From positions 8,946 through 72,945 of the forward strand of contig JAKCWW010000884.1 of NCBI GenBank assembly GCA_026260175.1: a stretch of 64,000 nt of DNA, given 5' to 3'. The notes beneath the pieces are model-generated. The model saw only the letters and a program-made list of their open reading frames with translations, searched no databases and had not been told where the DNA came from. The DNA comes from Reticulitermes lucifugus. Taxonomy: Eukaryota > Arthropoda > Insecta > Blattodea > Rhinotermitidae. The position numbers and the translations under genes were made by a program. Positions within the stretch are counted from its first letter, which is position 1. Each line of letters opens with the position of its first letter. This document shows, one piece after another, positions 45,159 to 56,690 of the stretch.

Positions 45159-46110
45159 AAGTGGTTCACACAGCATTTCCTGAAGCACAAAACTTCACGG
45201 AGGTCTTTCTGCTTTTAGATGGCCACAGAGCTCAATGCAGCTCCCCTTGTCTGTTTCAGGCTGCTGTTGGAAAGAACGTCACTATCATTTGTCTACCAAG
45301 TCACTGTACTCATGCCTTACAGCCTTCGGTTAAGGGCTTTTTTTGGGGCCTTTAAAGAGTAATTTCAAAACGTAGCCACAGCTTGGATGAAGCAGAATCC
45401 ACAAAAGAAAATCACTCGATATCGCATGGGGCGACTCATCGGATTTGCTTGGAATAAAGCTGCTTCCATGGGTGTTGATGTAAGTGCTTTTGGGTCGACG
45501 GGTATTTATCCTTTGAACTGCAACAGAGGGCCTGAATATTTCTTCCCCATTTATGATACCAGTAGAGTGTAACTTTTATGGAAGAAGCAACTCCAGATAT
45601 GGCTCCGATTTGTGCACCCTCTACTTCACGAACCAAATCTCACAATGTGCTACATATCTCAGCAGGACCTTCATTAAGTACTCTGCCTTCTGACACTTCC
45701 CCTGAAGAAATTACTCCTTCCAGACTTTTGAATATCAGTCCAGTACCGAAAATATCGAGGATGTATTCAATTTTGGAAAAGCAACTCTTTTGTTCCCACT
45801 GAAGAAACTAACAATACCGAGGCAGAGGAAAATCTAAAGTGTAAACATTCTCAATACTTCAGGCCTACAAGGTCAGAAAATGCAGAAAAATCTCATTAAA
45901 AAATACATTCATAATCGAGAGACACCTGAAGATTCTGACACGAAATACTGTGCATGCTGGGAAAACTACTTGCAAACAACTAAGGTAGATGACTGGATCG
46001 AATGTGCGAGTTGCAGAAACTGGCTGCACGAGTTCTGTTCTCCATACAACGACAAATGCTTCGACTGCGGTAGAAAGTTCTGCGAGAAAAAAAGGGAAGA
46101 TGCAGAAGAG
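45159..46110 (+). pseudogene. pogo-like transposase C-terminal half with zinc-finger tail, frameshifted
   Basis: Pieces in three frames give the family's usual order. (1) KWFTQHFLKHKTS from 45159. (2) EVFLLLDGHRAQCSS, with the second catalytic Asp in LLLDGH at about 45218, then IICLPSHCTHALQPSVKGFF, where the third catalytic Asp of the usual LQPLD is lost (SV instead). (3) WMKQNPQKKITRYRMGRLIG, FAWNKAAS and STGIYPLN to a stop at 45570. (4) PSTS and TPSRLLNISPVPKISR (45578-45770). (5) A Cys-rich PHD-like tail with YCACWENY, WIECASCRNWLHEFC and CFDCGRKFC (about 45940-46085). Several stops, at least three frameshifts and the missing Asp make it inactive. A host gene is unlikely given the terminal repeats. 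Confidence 0.85.
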
Positions 46111-46285
46111 GATGTAGAATATTTCGTTCACTACAACTTAGTCTCTTGTGTTCATTGGGTTGAAATATTGTGTATTGGTGATATATTTGCTATTTTAATG
46201 TTGATATTGCTTCTTTACTTTGAATAAGTTCAACAGTTTTAATTTACTTATCTTGCTTATTGAATTCACAGGATATTTTCAAAGA

Positions 46286-46536
46286 GCGGCATCTCTCCCT
46301 ACACAGCGGCATCTATCCCTACGAAACGCGGCGTCTCTACCGGCATGTCCTGGAGAGACGCCGCAGAGACAAATTTTCTTCGTCGCCCTGTATCTCAGAG
46401 ACTTTCACTTCTGCAGATATTTTGCACACAACCTAGTAAAGCAGAAACCTTAAATATAATATCTGTGAATTTTCAGTCGTTTTGATGATTTTCGCATTGT
46501 TACAGCGAAAGTTGCAAAACATGTGGCGTCTCTCCC
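46286..46536. promoter_or_regulatory. Right cluster of GGAGAGACGCCGC motifs
   Basis: Copies at 46286-46299 (-), 46306-46319 (-, one change), 46328-46340 (-), 46352-46364 (+) and 46523-46536 (-). Most point the opposite way to the left cluster, as expected for mirror-image ends of a transposon. Confidence 0.6.
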
Positions 46537-46543
46537 GGAATTA

Positions 46544-47282
46544 CATCATAATTTTCAAATAAACGTCCCATTTCAAAAAGACCTTTTAAATTTTTTGCAT
46601 TACAACTGTGAACTCATTTACATTTCCCTTCTGTATGGCACAGAATTCTATATGCGGAAGAACTGAAAATCACCGAAACAGTTACCGATAACAAAAGTGC
46701 TATATAAAACAGTTATATCTACATTGATTTAAGTGTATTTGCATTTAACGTTGAATAATAATCTGGTCTGAGTTTAACTCCTCATAACCTCATGAAATAC
46801 ATCCAAGCAAGTGACAGAAGTTAATGGTGAGTATCTGTAAAAACTGTCGACACCTCGTATCAGCTGACGTGGAGAAATATTTTCTTCCAAAATATTTACT
46901 ATTCCGTTGGTTTTGTGTATAAAGACGGCCATATTGACGACTAGTCCTCATACCAACCGCAGGGAATGTGCGTGATGACCCTGCGTAGCAGAAATTTCTT
47001 ATCGGACAACATTCCCCAAACACGAAAAATGTCGTTGTTGTAAGGCTAAGGTAGTGAACTTCAAAGCATGTAGCTAAGACAACAGGCACCTCGATAACAA
47101 TTTGAAAACGAGCCCTTCTCTGAACATGTTCTCCGTGTGTCTATAGAGTTCAGTGATCTACCTTAAAACGTGAACTATGACAGATTCCTACAACACGCAG
47201 CGTTGCGGCCACGACTCAGATAACTGGGTAAGTCTAAAACTTTGTCAAAACGGTGTGTAATTGATGTAACCCATACACTTGA
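46544..47282. other. No feature recognised
   Basis: The 99-codon minus-strand frame at 46790-47089 has no domain. Confidence 0.5.
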
Positions 47283-47735
47283 TTACAATCAAACACCGAT
47301 ATAGCGCCACCCTCACTTAGTGCATGTGAACGACTGTGCACAGAAATTCCCGAATATACAGTATTTCTGTTTGGGGTATGCGGTGGTGCAGTTGGTTGAG
47401 GCACTGCGCTACAAGCCGGAAGGTCGCGGGTTTGATTCCCGATAGTGACATTGGGATTTTGTATTGACTTAACACTTTCAGCCGCACTATGGCCCTGGGG
47501 TCGACTCAGCCTCTAATATAAATGAGTACCAGGAGTAACTCCTGGGGGGCGGGNGTAAAGGTGGCCAGTGCGGTGGGGTGACAACCTTCTACCTTCATTT
47601 GCCGATTGCCTAGAAATTCTGGGAGCCTCAACCTCCTGGAGACCTCATGGCCTGTCCAAGCCTGTACAGGGATAGCTTTACCTTTACATTATTTCTGCGT
47701 ACTGCCACACTCAATGTGACTATATTTCCACTGAC
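47283..47735. mobile_element. TA-flanked MITE (family T), copy 2, split by a SINE
   Basis: The left part (47283-47369) begins TACAATCAAACACCGATATA, GCGCCACC and runs collinear with 31549-31640 as far as AGTATTTCTG. The right part (47690-47735) resumes at TATTTCTGCGTACTGCCAC and ends near TGTGACTATATT and CACTGACT, matching the right end of copy 1. The SINE at 47370-47689 accounts for the interruption. Confidence 0.7.
47370..47689 (+). mobile_element. SINE family B, full length, with target duplication
   Basis: The head GCGGTGGTGCAGTTGGTTGA (A box) and GGGTTTGATTCCCG (B box at about 47429) are spaced as in a tRNA. The body has CCCTGGGGTCGACTCAGCCT, GAGTACCAGGAGTAACTCCT and CATGGCCTGTCCAAGCC. 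The 3' end is GCTTTACCTTTACAT. TATTTCTG flanks both sides (47362-47369 and 47690-47697). One undetermined base is at 47554. Confidence 0.9.
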
Positions 47736-50700
47736 TCTTCTTTTTTACAAAAACACGTGACTTTTCAGGAAATGGGCCTGCTCCCATAATCAGGTAATGT
47801 ACAAAACTTATGTAAAATATTTTGTTTGGTTCAATGGTTTTCGATAATCCGGTGAAAGAAGTTAGCTCCTTCCCAAGGAGTCAGCCCTGCAAAACGACCA
47901 AACCAGGTTCAATTTCCTATATATATATATATTTTTTTTTTTAAGGAAAAGAGACGAAGGAAAAAGTCAAAGACGATACACAGACATGTGTATGGCTTCA
48001 TGATGATTCATGATTGCACATGCTGACGGAGGTTACTGTGAAGACTAAATATATATGTAACCGTATAGTCTGGTACCGAAGTGACGGATCAACCTGCCGC
48101 CTATATCGTCAGTGTAGAAACGTAAATTATTTAACGACCGAACAAGATAAGAAAACTGAATAATTTATGGAATAATGTATCATTCTATCCTAGAGGTAGA
48201 GTTGGTAGGTTCCTCCGAAAAGTCAGTATTATATACCTGACTACACAGCAAATCCAAGACTACAGTAGCATTCAATATAATTAGGGCCGATGGAAGCGCA
48301 CACAAATATCATTTCCCGTGGTAGGATCCGCTCCCATAAGTTCAGAACTTTTTCGAGCAACCTGGGTGAGAATGTCACACCGCCCAGTCACTATGTCTTC
48401 ACTTCACAAATGTAGCAAACTTGGAACATGCATATCTGATATTTGCAAGCACTGGGAAAAATCGACCGTCGCCGACCTATCACACAGGATACCGTGCTAT
48501 ATCACTAACATGCATGTATTAATAGTATTGCGAGGGGCTACGAAGAGCCACGTTCGAAGTGTCGCCCACCGTGAATTCATCGCAAAAATGCGTTACCGTG
48601 AGTACAGTAGATTCTAAAACACCTTCCTGTTATAGTGTTCTGTGATTCTCTGAGTGAAGTGTATGCTGTTTAAACTCTCTGAAAATATATCGAAGAAAAT
48701 CTGCAATGTTGAGTCATCTAACACTATGCTTTGATGCTACTATAATAGAAGGACCGCTGTTTTAATGGAAGCTGTACGTGTCATAATATAATACGCAATT
48801 TATTCACGTTATTTTTAACTAAATACAAATTGCTTTCTTTGTGGGAGGCGTCATGTTGGTAAGAGTGTTCGTAATATCGACAACTACAATGTTTCTCATA
48901 TGGCCCAGTAGACAATATTCGCTTCCCATGCAAATTTTTCCCTTTTCCTAAAGATATGACGTAAAACATAGGATGAAAAGAGGAGAGCGTATTAAGCAAG
49001 AAGCAAATTGGTCTGCTTAAAGCTTCGAAGCCACATAATGTGGGTTCCAAGATCAGCTATAAAGGACTGTGTTAAGAAGAAGGACTCTGGCATTGAAAGT
49101 ACACAATACGATCTCTCCGGTGGTTATTATGTGTTTCTGCCTTCAAATTATACGCATGATATTACAGCCGCTGTTTTAGTAAGGAAATATAATTGGGCGA
49201 TATTTAGAACACTTCTTCTGAGGAAAAATAATTGGATTCATTCTACAGAATTCAGAAAAATTCTGATCCGAAACATCAACATCATAGAAGTTTAGAACTG
49301 AAAATTTTACATGGCACATACAGGACAGAATTATGATAAGTTTTTGGTCATGTACATTACCACTCGATTTTATATGTGGGTTCAAAGCTTAAGTTGGTGC
49401 AGTTTGGATCCCATACCTCACTTCATATACACAACGAACATCTTAGAAGATTACTCACACGAACAACATCCTCTTATCAGTTTACAAGCCATATATCTAC
49501 CTAAAATCCTTGCCTAGATTAGTTCTCCTACGATAAATTATTTAGTATTCTCTAGCATCTCTCGCAACTGGCTCTTCAATTTCACACTGTTCTGCCCACA
49601 TCAAAAAACTCTGCAGTTCAAACAATTAATGTGGGAAGAACGTTACCGTAATCATACATGAAATTTACGTTTTGGTAGATTTTGTTCATCCCCTGTACTA
49701 CAGTGGTTATGGATCCTCCGTTCGTTTAGATTTTGAGGTAACAAAACACAAGAAAAATGTTTCTTCATAAAAATATATATCGCACTTCCGATCAGCAATT
49801 ATAAAGCGAATTTGTATAAAGTTTAGCCACAGTAAAGAGGAAGTTATATGATAAAGAGGATATAAAGATAGTGGAGTTATTCCGTTCACTCATATTAAGC
49901 TGAATTATTGCACGCATATTCAACATATGAACTATTGTCTGCCTATGACACGGACACACATTTAAAGGTACCAAGTTCCAGACCTCTGGCACACATTCGC
50001 CAAAAAGGAATGTGATGATTAGAGTGTCAAGCTACAAAAGCAACAAATGTGTTTCATCGCCGATTTCGGGAGATATTGTAGAGACGTCCTTATGACCAGG
50101 AGCTTGGAGCTGTTTCTTTTTAGGAAAAAAATCGCCTATCCTCCTTCTTCAACTTTAGTATCTACTTAGCCACGGTTTCTCCAAACGTCAGGTCCTAAGT
50201 TAACATTTTTTTAACACAATACCTTTTTTAATGCCCAGACACTTTTCTGTTTCATTTTTTGGGTCTTGAGTGGTCAAGCTATAGACCAGTCTGATGTTCG
50301 CTAGGTGATAATCCTGAAGGCTTAGGTATTTCTGACAGTATGCGATCGGCAGAGCCAGCTGAGAGACAGTTGACTGGAACTTGCTGAATATACTCAAAAG
50401 GACGGAAATTTTGATCGGGAACAGCAGGAAACGTAAAACGGAAATTTCCTATGCAATAAAACCATATGGCAGCGTTTCGACCAATGAAGCCTTTGTTCCA
50501 AACTGTAAAATGAACTTTTCAAGGCATAATTTGGTGACAGCGACAACGAAATGGCGGTGCATATGTTTGTTACCTCTGGAACATTTACGTCGACAGTTTG
50601 TAGGATATATCGTGTGAGAAAGCAGGTAAAATATTTCAGTGCCACTGTCTCAGCAAGAGTCTAAACACTTTAGGGAAAGTGACAAGAATGCCCATCCAAT

Positions 50701-51974
50701 ATCTCTTAGACATTTGTCCGGAGAACGATCATTCTAAAAATGTTAGGACATGCGAGAAATTATCTGCAGTGGTTAACTCAAACCGGTCCCTTCGACTTCA
50801 GATCCGCTGGGCAACTCCTGCCTGTACATTTCCCTGAACCAACCCCTGCCCTCTAAAATCACAACGGGAGCGACAGATGTCGCTTGCACCGCGGCATGGA
50901 ACAACAGTCACATTCTCACTCACTTTGGCTCCCATGAACTTAACCTCTTTTGCACGATTTGCATTTAAGAATAATAAAAAATGAGATCTTACGAGCTTTC
51001 ATTTAGTGGAATGCCCCTAAGTAATCAGGTACCGGTTGCCCGCAGTATGCGCAAGCGCAACAGCTTTTTTATTACGTAAGTTACGTGGAAGTGTTTGTAG
51101 TTCATTAGCACAGACAAAAGGTTAAGATGTGTCTTCACAATATAAGCATTCAGTTTCTGTGCGTAGGTTGCGTAAGCTTACAATGACGCCCTCCGCCTTG
51201 TTGTCTTCTGGTATTAAAGCGAATATGATGCTATTCAAAATTTTATCCACTGTGTAAGCTTGCACGGGAGTTTATGCTATCTCGTTATCGAAATGTTGTG
51301 CAAGTGATACAACATCTGCCCTTAGCGGATCTGGTACATTTTATACACTTTACTCTAGGAGTAACCTCTTAAGTAATGCTGCAAACGTCGGTTTGAAAGT
51401 GTTCTAACACACGCGGGCGCATAACTTATGGTAAATTCTACACGGGAGCCCCAACGGTGAATTCGTGGTGCGTTAAAAACACTTTTGCCGTCGAGCAATC
51501 GTGTACTTCAAACAGCGAACTGTTAGTAGTTTTAAAGTTGTAGGGGGAATATTAAGTGGCAATTGTTTCCTCTCATCCATACTGAAAATAAGACGATTTG
51601 TTACGAATATCCAGTTCCGCATAAGAATCTTGCGTAAGGTATGGTAGCTTCCAGTTACCTTTGCTGAGTTACTGCAACCTTACTCTCGATAAACCCAATG
51701 GGTTTTTCAGTGACTTATACCTGTTTCTTTTCAGGAAAAGTGAAAGAATGTATTTAGTCGAAGACAATTTCCCTTTATCCCAAGGATGTCAATATCTCTG
51801 ACATTTGTTGTGGATGTTTAGCAGTGCATCCAAAACCTCTTTTACTTACATCCTTCAATGGAGCACCAAATCAACGTCCCTCAAAAACCTTCCCCACCCC
51901 ACAGCGAAACATTATAGGACGACCAGCTAATTTAAACGTTAATTCGTCTCTTAACGCAGGACTGATTTTCACTC
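47736..51974. other. No gene recognised; two fossil hammerhead-like modules
   Basis: At 48191-48225 (+), GGTTCCTCCGAAAAGTC and downstream TACCTGACTACAC match the 20517 family with GAAAC mutated to GAAAA. At 50466-50495 (-), GGCTTCATTGGTCGAAACGC keeps the stem and GAAAC but not the first box. Frames at 48318-48617 and 49008-49295 have no domain. This is the longest stretch without an intact recognisable element. Confidence 0.45.
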
Positions 51975-52057
51975 GGCGTTTTAGTGTAGACTATTTCAAT
52001 GTTTGTCACAGTACACACAACACTTTGCACACGCACCGTTTATTATCTCCACAACAT

Positions 52058-52087
52058 GTTTCGGCCGCGTACTCTGGCCATCATCAG
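52058..52087 (-). ncRNA. Hammerhead ribozyme-like core (left arm)
   Basis: On the minus strand CTGATGA (52087-52081), GGCC/GGCC stem around a 9-base loop, then GAAAC at 52062-52058 and ATGTTGTGG. Both boxes are intact. Confidence 0.65.
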
Positions 52088-53269
52088 CTAGAACTTTACA
52101 AGATCACAAAGAAAAATATATGCTGAGGTGGAGGCCGCGACTTTACATTTGAAAATATAAAAACATATAATTACCTATTATTCCCTACAGGAATAATATC
52201 TATTTAAATGTATATGCATATATTCCAGTAGTTAAATTTGTCCAAGTATAACTAAAACACCAGGATGAAAGAAATCTCTGTATAGAAAAAATATGTAGTG
52301 GATCAGTTTGACAACGGGCAGTGTTGATGCAATCTTTTTATGGTACTTTTTGTACTATGTGTGATGTAATGATGTCTGCTGGAGGAAACGTTCATAGAAG
52401 GCTTCTTTATTAATAGAACACTCTGTGTTCAGTAAAAGTTGTACGGCTCTATAATATGTTTATTTATGTAGGAATCTGTAACATTCTTGTTCCACTTAAA
52501 TTTGGGAAATGTTTTAGTACAGATGTGTATGTAAGTGAGGGATGTTATTTGTTTTGTATCATTTTTTATTTCTTATGATTTCATTAAAATCCAATTTAAT
52601 GTATCTGGATCATTACAAGTAGTTCTAGAACGCTATAGAGTACTGCAGTATGTGCATAACAATTGAGCCGCAAATGCACACCTTTCAGGATAAATAAGTT
52701 TCATTTTTCTGAGAAGATTATATTTTTAAATTCAAGGATTATCATCTTTCAATCTTTTAATAGGCTGTCATGTATTGCATAAATATCTACGGGCGCATAA
52801 GCAATTTGTACGCTGTCTACAAACGACAACTGCAGCTCTACACTTTACTACCTGGGAAGAGAAAATATACAGAGTCCTACACCAATAAATGTATCATACA
52901 GCCGTACAACTTTCACTAAACACAGAGTGTTCTTTTAATAAAGAAGCCTTCTATGAACGTTTCCTCCAGCAGACATCATTACATCGTCCATAGTACAAAA
53001 ATTACCGTAAAAAGATTGCATCAACACTGCCCGTTGTCAAATTGATCCGCAACATATTTTTTCTATAAAACAGAGATTTCTTTGTTCCTGGTGTTTTAAT
53101 AGTTATACTTGGACAACTTTAACTATTGGAATATATGCATACGCACTTAAATAAATATTATTCCTATACGGAATAATAGGTAATTATATGTTTTTTATAT
53201 TTTTAACTGTAAAGGCGAGGCCTTCACCTCAACACATATTTTTCTTTTTATGATCTTGTAAAGTTCTAC

Positions 53270-53303
53270 CTGAAGATGGCCAGCGTAAGCGGCCGAAACA
53301 TGT
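53270..53303 (+). ncRNA. Hammerhead ribozyme-like core (right arm)
   Basis: CTGAAGA (53270-53276, allowed by CTGANGA), GGCC-A-GC stem closing a GTAA loop with GC-GGCC, then GAAAC (53295-53299) and ATGTTGTGG. Relative to the left arm the loop has changed but the GGCC pairs and boxes are kept. Confidence 0.65.
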
Positions 53304-53380
53304 TGTGGAGATAATAAACGGTGCGTGTGCAAAGTGTTGTGTTTACACAGACAAAAATTGAAGTAGTCGATTACACACAC

Positions 53381-55744
53381 AACGGGATGATGATTCCAAA
53401 ATGTTCTTTTAGTACAGACTATGGAATTTAGGACAGACTCACTGCATTCCTCAAGCTCATTCTCATCTCATGGCGCTTAAAACGAGTCGGCCCGTGTCCA
53501 CCTCTCCGTTCATATCTTAACGGCACCTTTCTTCTATACGTCCATTATCATCCAACAGAGGGACTACGAAAGTTGACTGGGGGAATTTTAGGCCATAATT
53601 CCATTTCTCAATTTTACTGAAGTACATAAGTTTACAAAAGACAGCACATGTATCCTATAAAGAATACATTATAATACCAAAAAATTATATACTGCAACAG
53701 CGGTGCTACCACATTTATAAACGTAACAATTAACAGAGCAAAGTCAGTTAAACCTACGCCGCGCTTGGGAAAATAATTTTGCTCTTTGCTGCCCTTTCTT
53801 TTTATATGGGAAAGTGACGGAGCATAAAATATGTACCAGAAATATTAGTTTCGCGTGCAACTTTGGACCCACTTGTAATTCCCGGCACGTGTGTCATGGG
53901 CTCACCATGCCTAATCTACAACGTACGAGCAAATCAATGCTACACTGCTTCCTGGAATAATTTTTCAGTGACGTCACTATAAGGTATATCTATAGCGGAG
54001 TATAATTCGGTCCCTATAACTGGGTGAAATAACTGCAGCGTTTAAATTTAGGTGCTATTTGACTTTGTAGCATAAGGCAAGTAACACAAACTATGAAGAG
54101 GCAGGCTGCATGGCTTCTTATTATACAGATTATCCTGAAAGCTATGCCTTATCTTAGAAGGCAATGTTACATATTCACCACAAAAACAATACCAATTACT
54201 TACGAGCTACATACTTTGTATAGAGAACACGACATGTTAACAGTTCGCAACAACCCAGTCCCAACGCCAACACACACACAACCACAATCTGACTGTGAAT
54301 CAAGATGTCGGCTGTGCAGATTGGTTGCGCAGTACAAAAGACACCGTATCCTGTTGAGCAGTTCTGTGAGGGGACAATCGCTGTTCCATTATGTGTACCA
54401 ACTGCTGGAATATCAGAAAATTTTCCCCTTTTTCATCGATTATGTTCATGAGTTTTATACTATTCTTGTAATTAATAGCAATTAGTTCAATAGACAGCAT
54501 TAATCGACTGGGCGCTGTAAAGGAGACGCAGGATTTTCTGTCCTGTTGAAGTTTAATCCTTAAATATTGTTTAGAATAACTTCCGTTCAAACAACAAATT
54601 TTTTTAGAGGAATATTTCGTTGAATGTGAATAACAAAATAACTAGTCTGGAAAATATTTTGATTTTCAGAGTATTCAATCATGGAAATTCTTATGTGGAT
54701 AGTTTGTTTTGACTTGCATATGTCTAAATATTAGAAAAAGCATTCATTTTTTTAAGTTTCATGTTTGGACTTTTGTCCACCATTGTAGGTACTAATGCAA
54801 AAACCTTAACATTTCGAATACTTGTAGCACTTTAGTCTTCACGTGGACAGTATGTTAATAAATCGCTATTCTGTTTGGCCCTCACGTAGAACTACTTTTA
54901 TACCGATATCTGTAACTGTACCTATAGATCTAATAGAGTCTCAGTTGTTTACAATCCTGTGCACTTGAAGACGGATATACTACCCATTTCCAAAACGCTG
55001 TGTGTAACAAGACTGGAGAGCTTGCACTCCACAATGTAGTACACAGAATCACTAACGGCGATGCTTAAAGAGTATAAAGCTTGCTTAAAAATGGGAGTAA
55101 TGATATCAGAACCAGTGGAAATTTTCCACGTCTAATTTTAACATTTGTGGAAGATTTATGGTTTACATAGAAGAGTCAATTTATGGTCTTAGGAAAACTA
55201 ACGGTGACATGTCACAGACAGGAGTAAAGGGACGACCCCCACATGAGACATAACTTCACATATTTCGCAAAGAACGTATAAAGACTGGAAAATATTTAAA
55301 AAATATAAGAATAATAATGCGAAACAGCGTACCAACCATCAACTAATAACGTATTTGGTTTCAGATTTCCTGTGCCTTGGCACTCAGTATTGTGATGAAA
55401 GCGGAGGCAAGGTCTTGCAGAAGTGACAATGGCTTACATTCCTCCTAGGAAGTAACACAGTATAGGAACTTTCGAATGACAGTGACTCATTCGTTACGTT
55501 CACACAGCAAACCTCAACTCTAACGTACAACACAACGAAGTCAAATATTTTAATAACTTTTATCCCTTTTAAGTCTAAGTTTCCTCTAAATATTATTTCA
55601 TAATTCAGTCCCTCAAACAAGGAGCTAAAGTACTGATTACAAGGGGAAGATATTGTAGCATTTATAAAATTCCTCCTACTAAAATGGTATATTCTTGTCG
55701 AAGGAATGGAAAATCAAAGCATGCCACAACAAACTGCAACAGCT
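53381..55744. other. No gene recognised
   Basis: The 130-codon plus-strand frame at 54093-54485 contains SRCRLCRLVAQYKRHRI, a faint echo of the start of a zinc-finger-associated domain, without the second Cys pair. I do not call it. The minus strand is also open here, which argues for chance. Confidence 0.45.
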
Positions 55745-55965
55745 ACAATAAAAGGAACAAGGAAAAGACAAAAACAATGAAAAAGACGGAGAGACTAGGT
55801 TGAAGAAGACTTAAATATAATGGGAATGGAAAACAGACAGGCAATGGCCAAGGACCGTCGGGAATGGAGAAAAATTGTTTCGGAAGCCGAGACCCACAAC
55901 GGAGCGTAGCGCTTTGTGAGAAGAAGAAGAAGACGACGAATAAAACGAAGAAGAAGAAGAAGAAT
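55745..55965 (+). mobile_element. 5'-truncated LINE end (family Y) with GAA tail
   Basis: The plus-strand frame at about 55820-55905 reads MGMENRQAMAKDRREWRKIV then SEAETHNGA and stop. The AKDRREWR-IV-EA block is the extreme C-terminus of a non-LTR polyprotein. Upstream text to 55745 is a frame-broken version of the preceding RPK-R--DR--EDLK region. The end merges into (GAA)n at 55919-55963. Confidence 0.7.
55919..55963. repeat. (GAA)n tract, interrupted
   Basis: GAAGAAGAAGAAG, then ACGACG and AATAAAACG, then GAAGAAGAAGAAGAA. Probably the LINE tail. Confidence 0.9.
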
Positions 55966-56650
55966 TCGGTCCCTACATCGCAGACATCACGTTCAGTCTC
56001 CGTTACAAACACCAGTCGGTTAATGCTACTGACGGATATGACTGTTATTAGATATTAGAAACATACAAAATACATAAACACATCTAATGGGTAAGAATGC
56101 AGGGTTTTAAATGTTATATCCGGTGATACACATATTAACCATAATGCTCTTAAAGGGCAAACTATAACGTAGATCATATTTCAGTGGCACGATAACTTGT
56201 GGTCATGAAATCAAACGGCACGTACAGTGTATCACTCTAGCGTATTATATTGTACGCTCTACTCCCTGTACCCACGCATATACGTTTCGGCATTGAACTC
56301 TCGAGAAGCTATCGCCTTTTGCCGGCAGCATCCCCTCTGGGAGTGTATTGACAGGATATCATCCCTTCTGTCACACAGCATCAATATTGCTAGTTCAGCA
56401 GTCTGGTTACACAGCACACCCATACTTGTTCGGCAAAACACCGTGTGTTACTCAACTGACTGTTATCCAAACTCAACGCTAAGTAATTTTAAAAATGACT
56501 ATATGGAAGTGAATCGTTTTATCTGATACATGTCTCTTAGACTGCAACACCGTCATGACACTTTAACTCTCCCTTAACTTTGAGAGTAAGTAATACATTA
56601 ACCAACTTATGCACTTAATAAAACACATTCAGAAGTATAAAACTCATATA
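55966..56650. other. No feature recognised
   Basis: The 99-codon frame at 56227-56526 has no domain. Confidence 0.5.
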
Positions 56651-56662
56651 AAACTCCTACAT

Positions 56663-56690
56663 GTTTCGGCACCAAGGTGCCATTATCAAG
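56663..56690 (-). ncRNA. Degenerate hammerhead-like module with perfect stem
   Basis: On the minus strand CTTGATAA replaces CTGATGA. The GGCACC/GGTGCC stem is perfect and GAAAC is intact (56667-56663). The first box change should abolish catalysis. Confidence 0.5.

Larger units (their letters stand above)
44593..46543 (+). mobile_element. Decayed pogo-like DNA transposon with subterminal repeats
   Basis: The ends are inverted: TAATTCCAGGAGATTTGCC at 44593 and, reversed, TAATTCCGGGAGAGACGCC at 46543, matching at about 16 of 21 positions and starting at TA. Inside each end are repeated copies of the motif GGAGAGACGCCGC. The middle holds the remains of a DDE-type transposase (45159-46110). At 1.95 kb it is shorter than a complete pogo element because the DNA-binding domain and first half of the catalytic domain are missing between about 45010 and 45150. 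Boundaries are inferred from the inverted ends. Confidence 0.7.
51975..53380. mobile_element. Large inverted-repeat element with facing hammerhead modules (Penelope-type)
   Basis: Left arm about 51982-52460 and right arm about 52895-53375 are inverted copies of about 480 bp each, roughly 88% identical by eye. Shared landmarks from outside in: CACAACACTTTGCACACGCA, CCGTTTATTATCTCC, the hammerhead module, AGAACTTTACAAGATCA, TGAGGTG(A)AGGC, ACCTATTATTCC, AACTTTTACTGAACACAGAG and GTTCATAGAAGGCTTC. The spacer of about 430 bp has no reverse transcriptase frame. Two terminal repeats back to back without the coding region suggest an internally deleted Penelope-like element. The frames at 51824-52126 (+) and 53195-53380 (-) are the same arm sequence read on opposite strands. 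Confidence 0.8.

Noticed and set aside
45159-46110. Domesticated transposase gene
   Set aside because: Stops, at least three frameshifts, a missing catalytic Asp and preserved terminal repeats all point to a dead transposon rather than a host gene.
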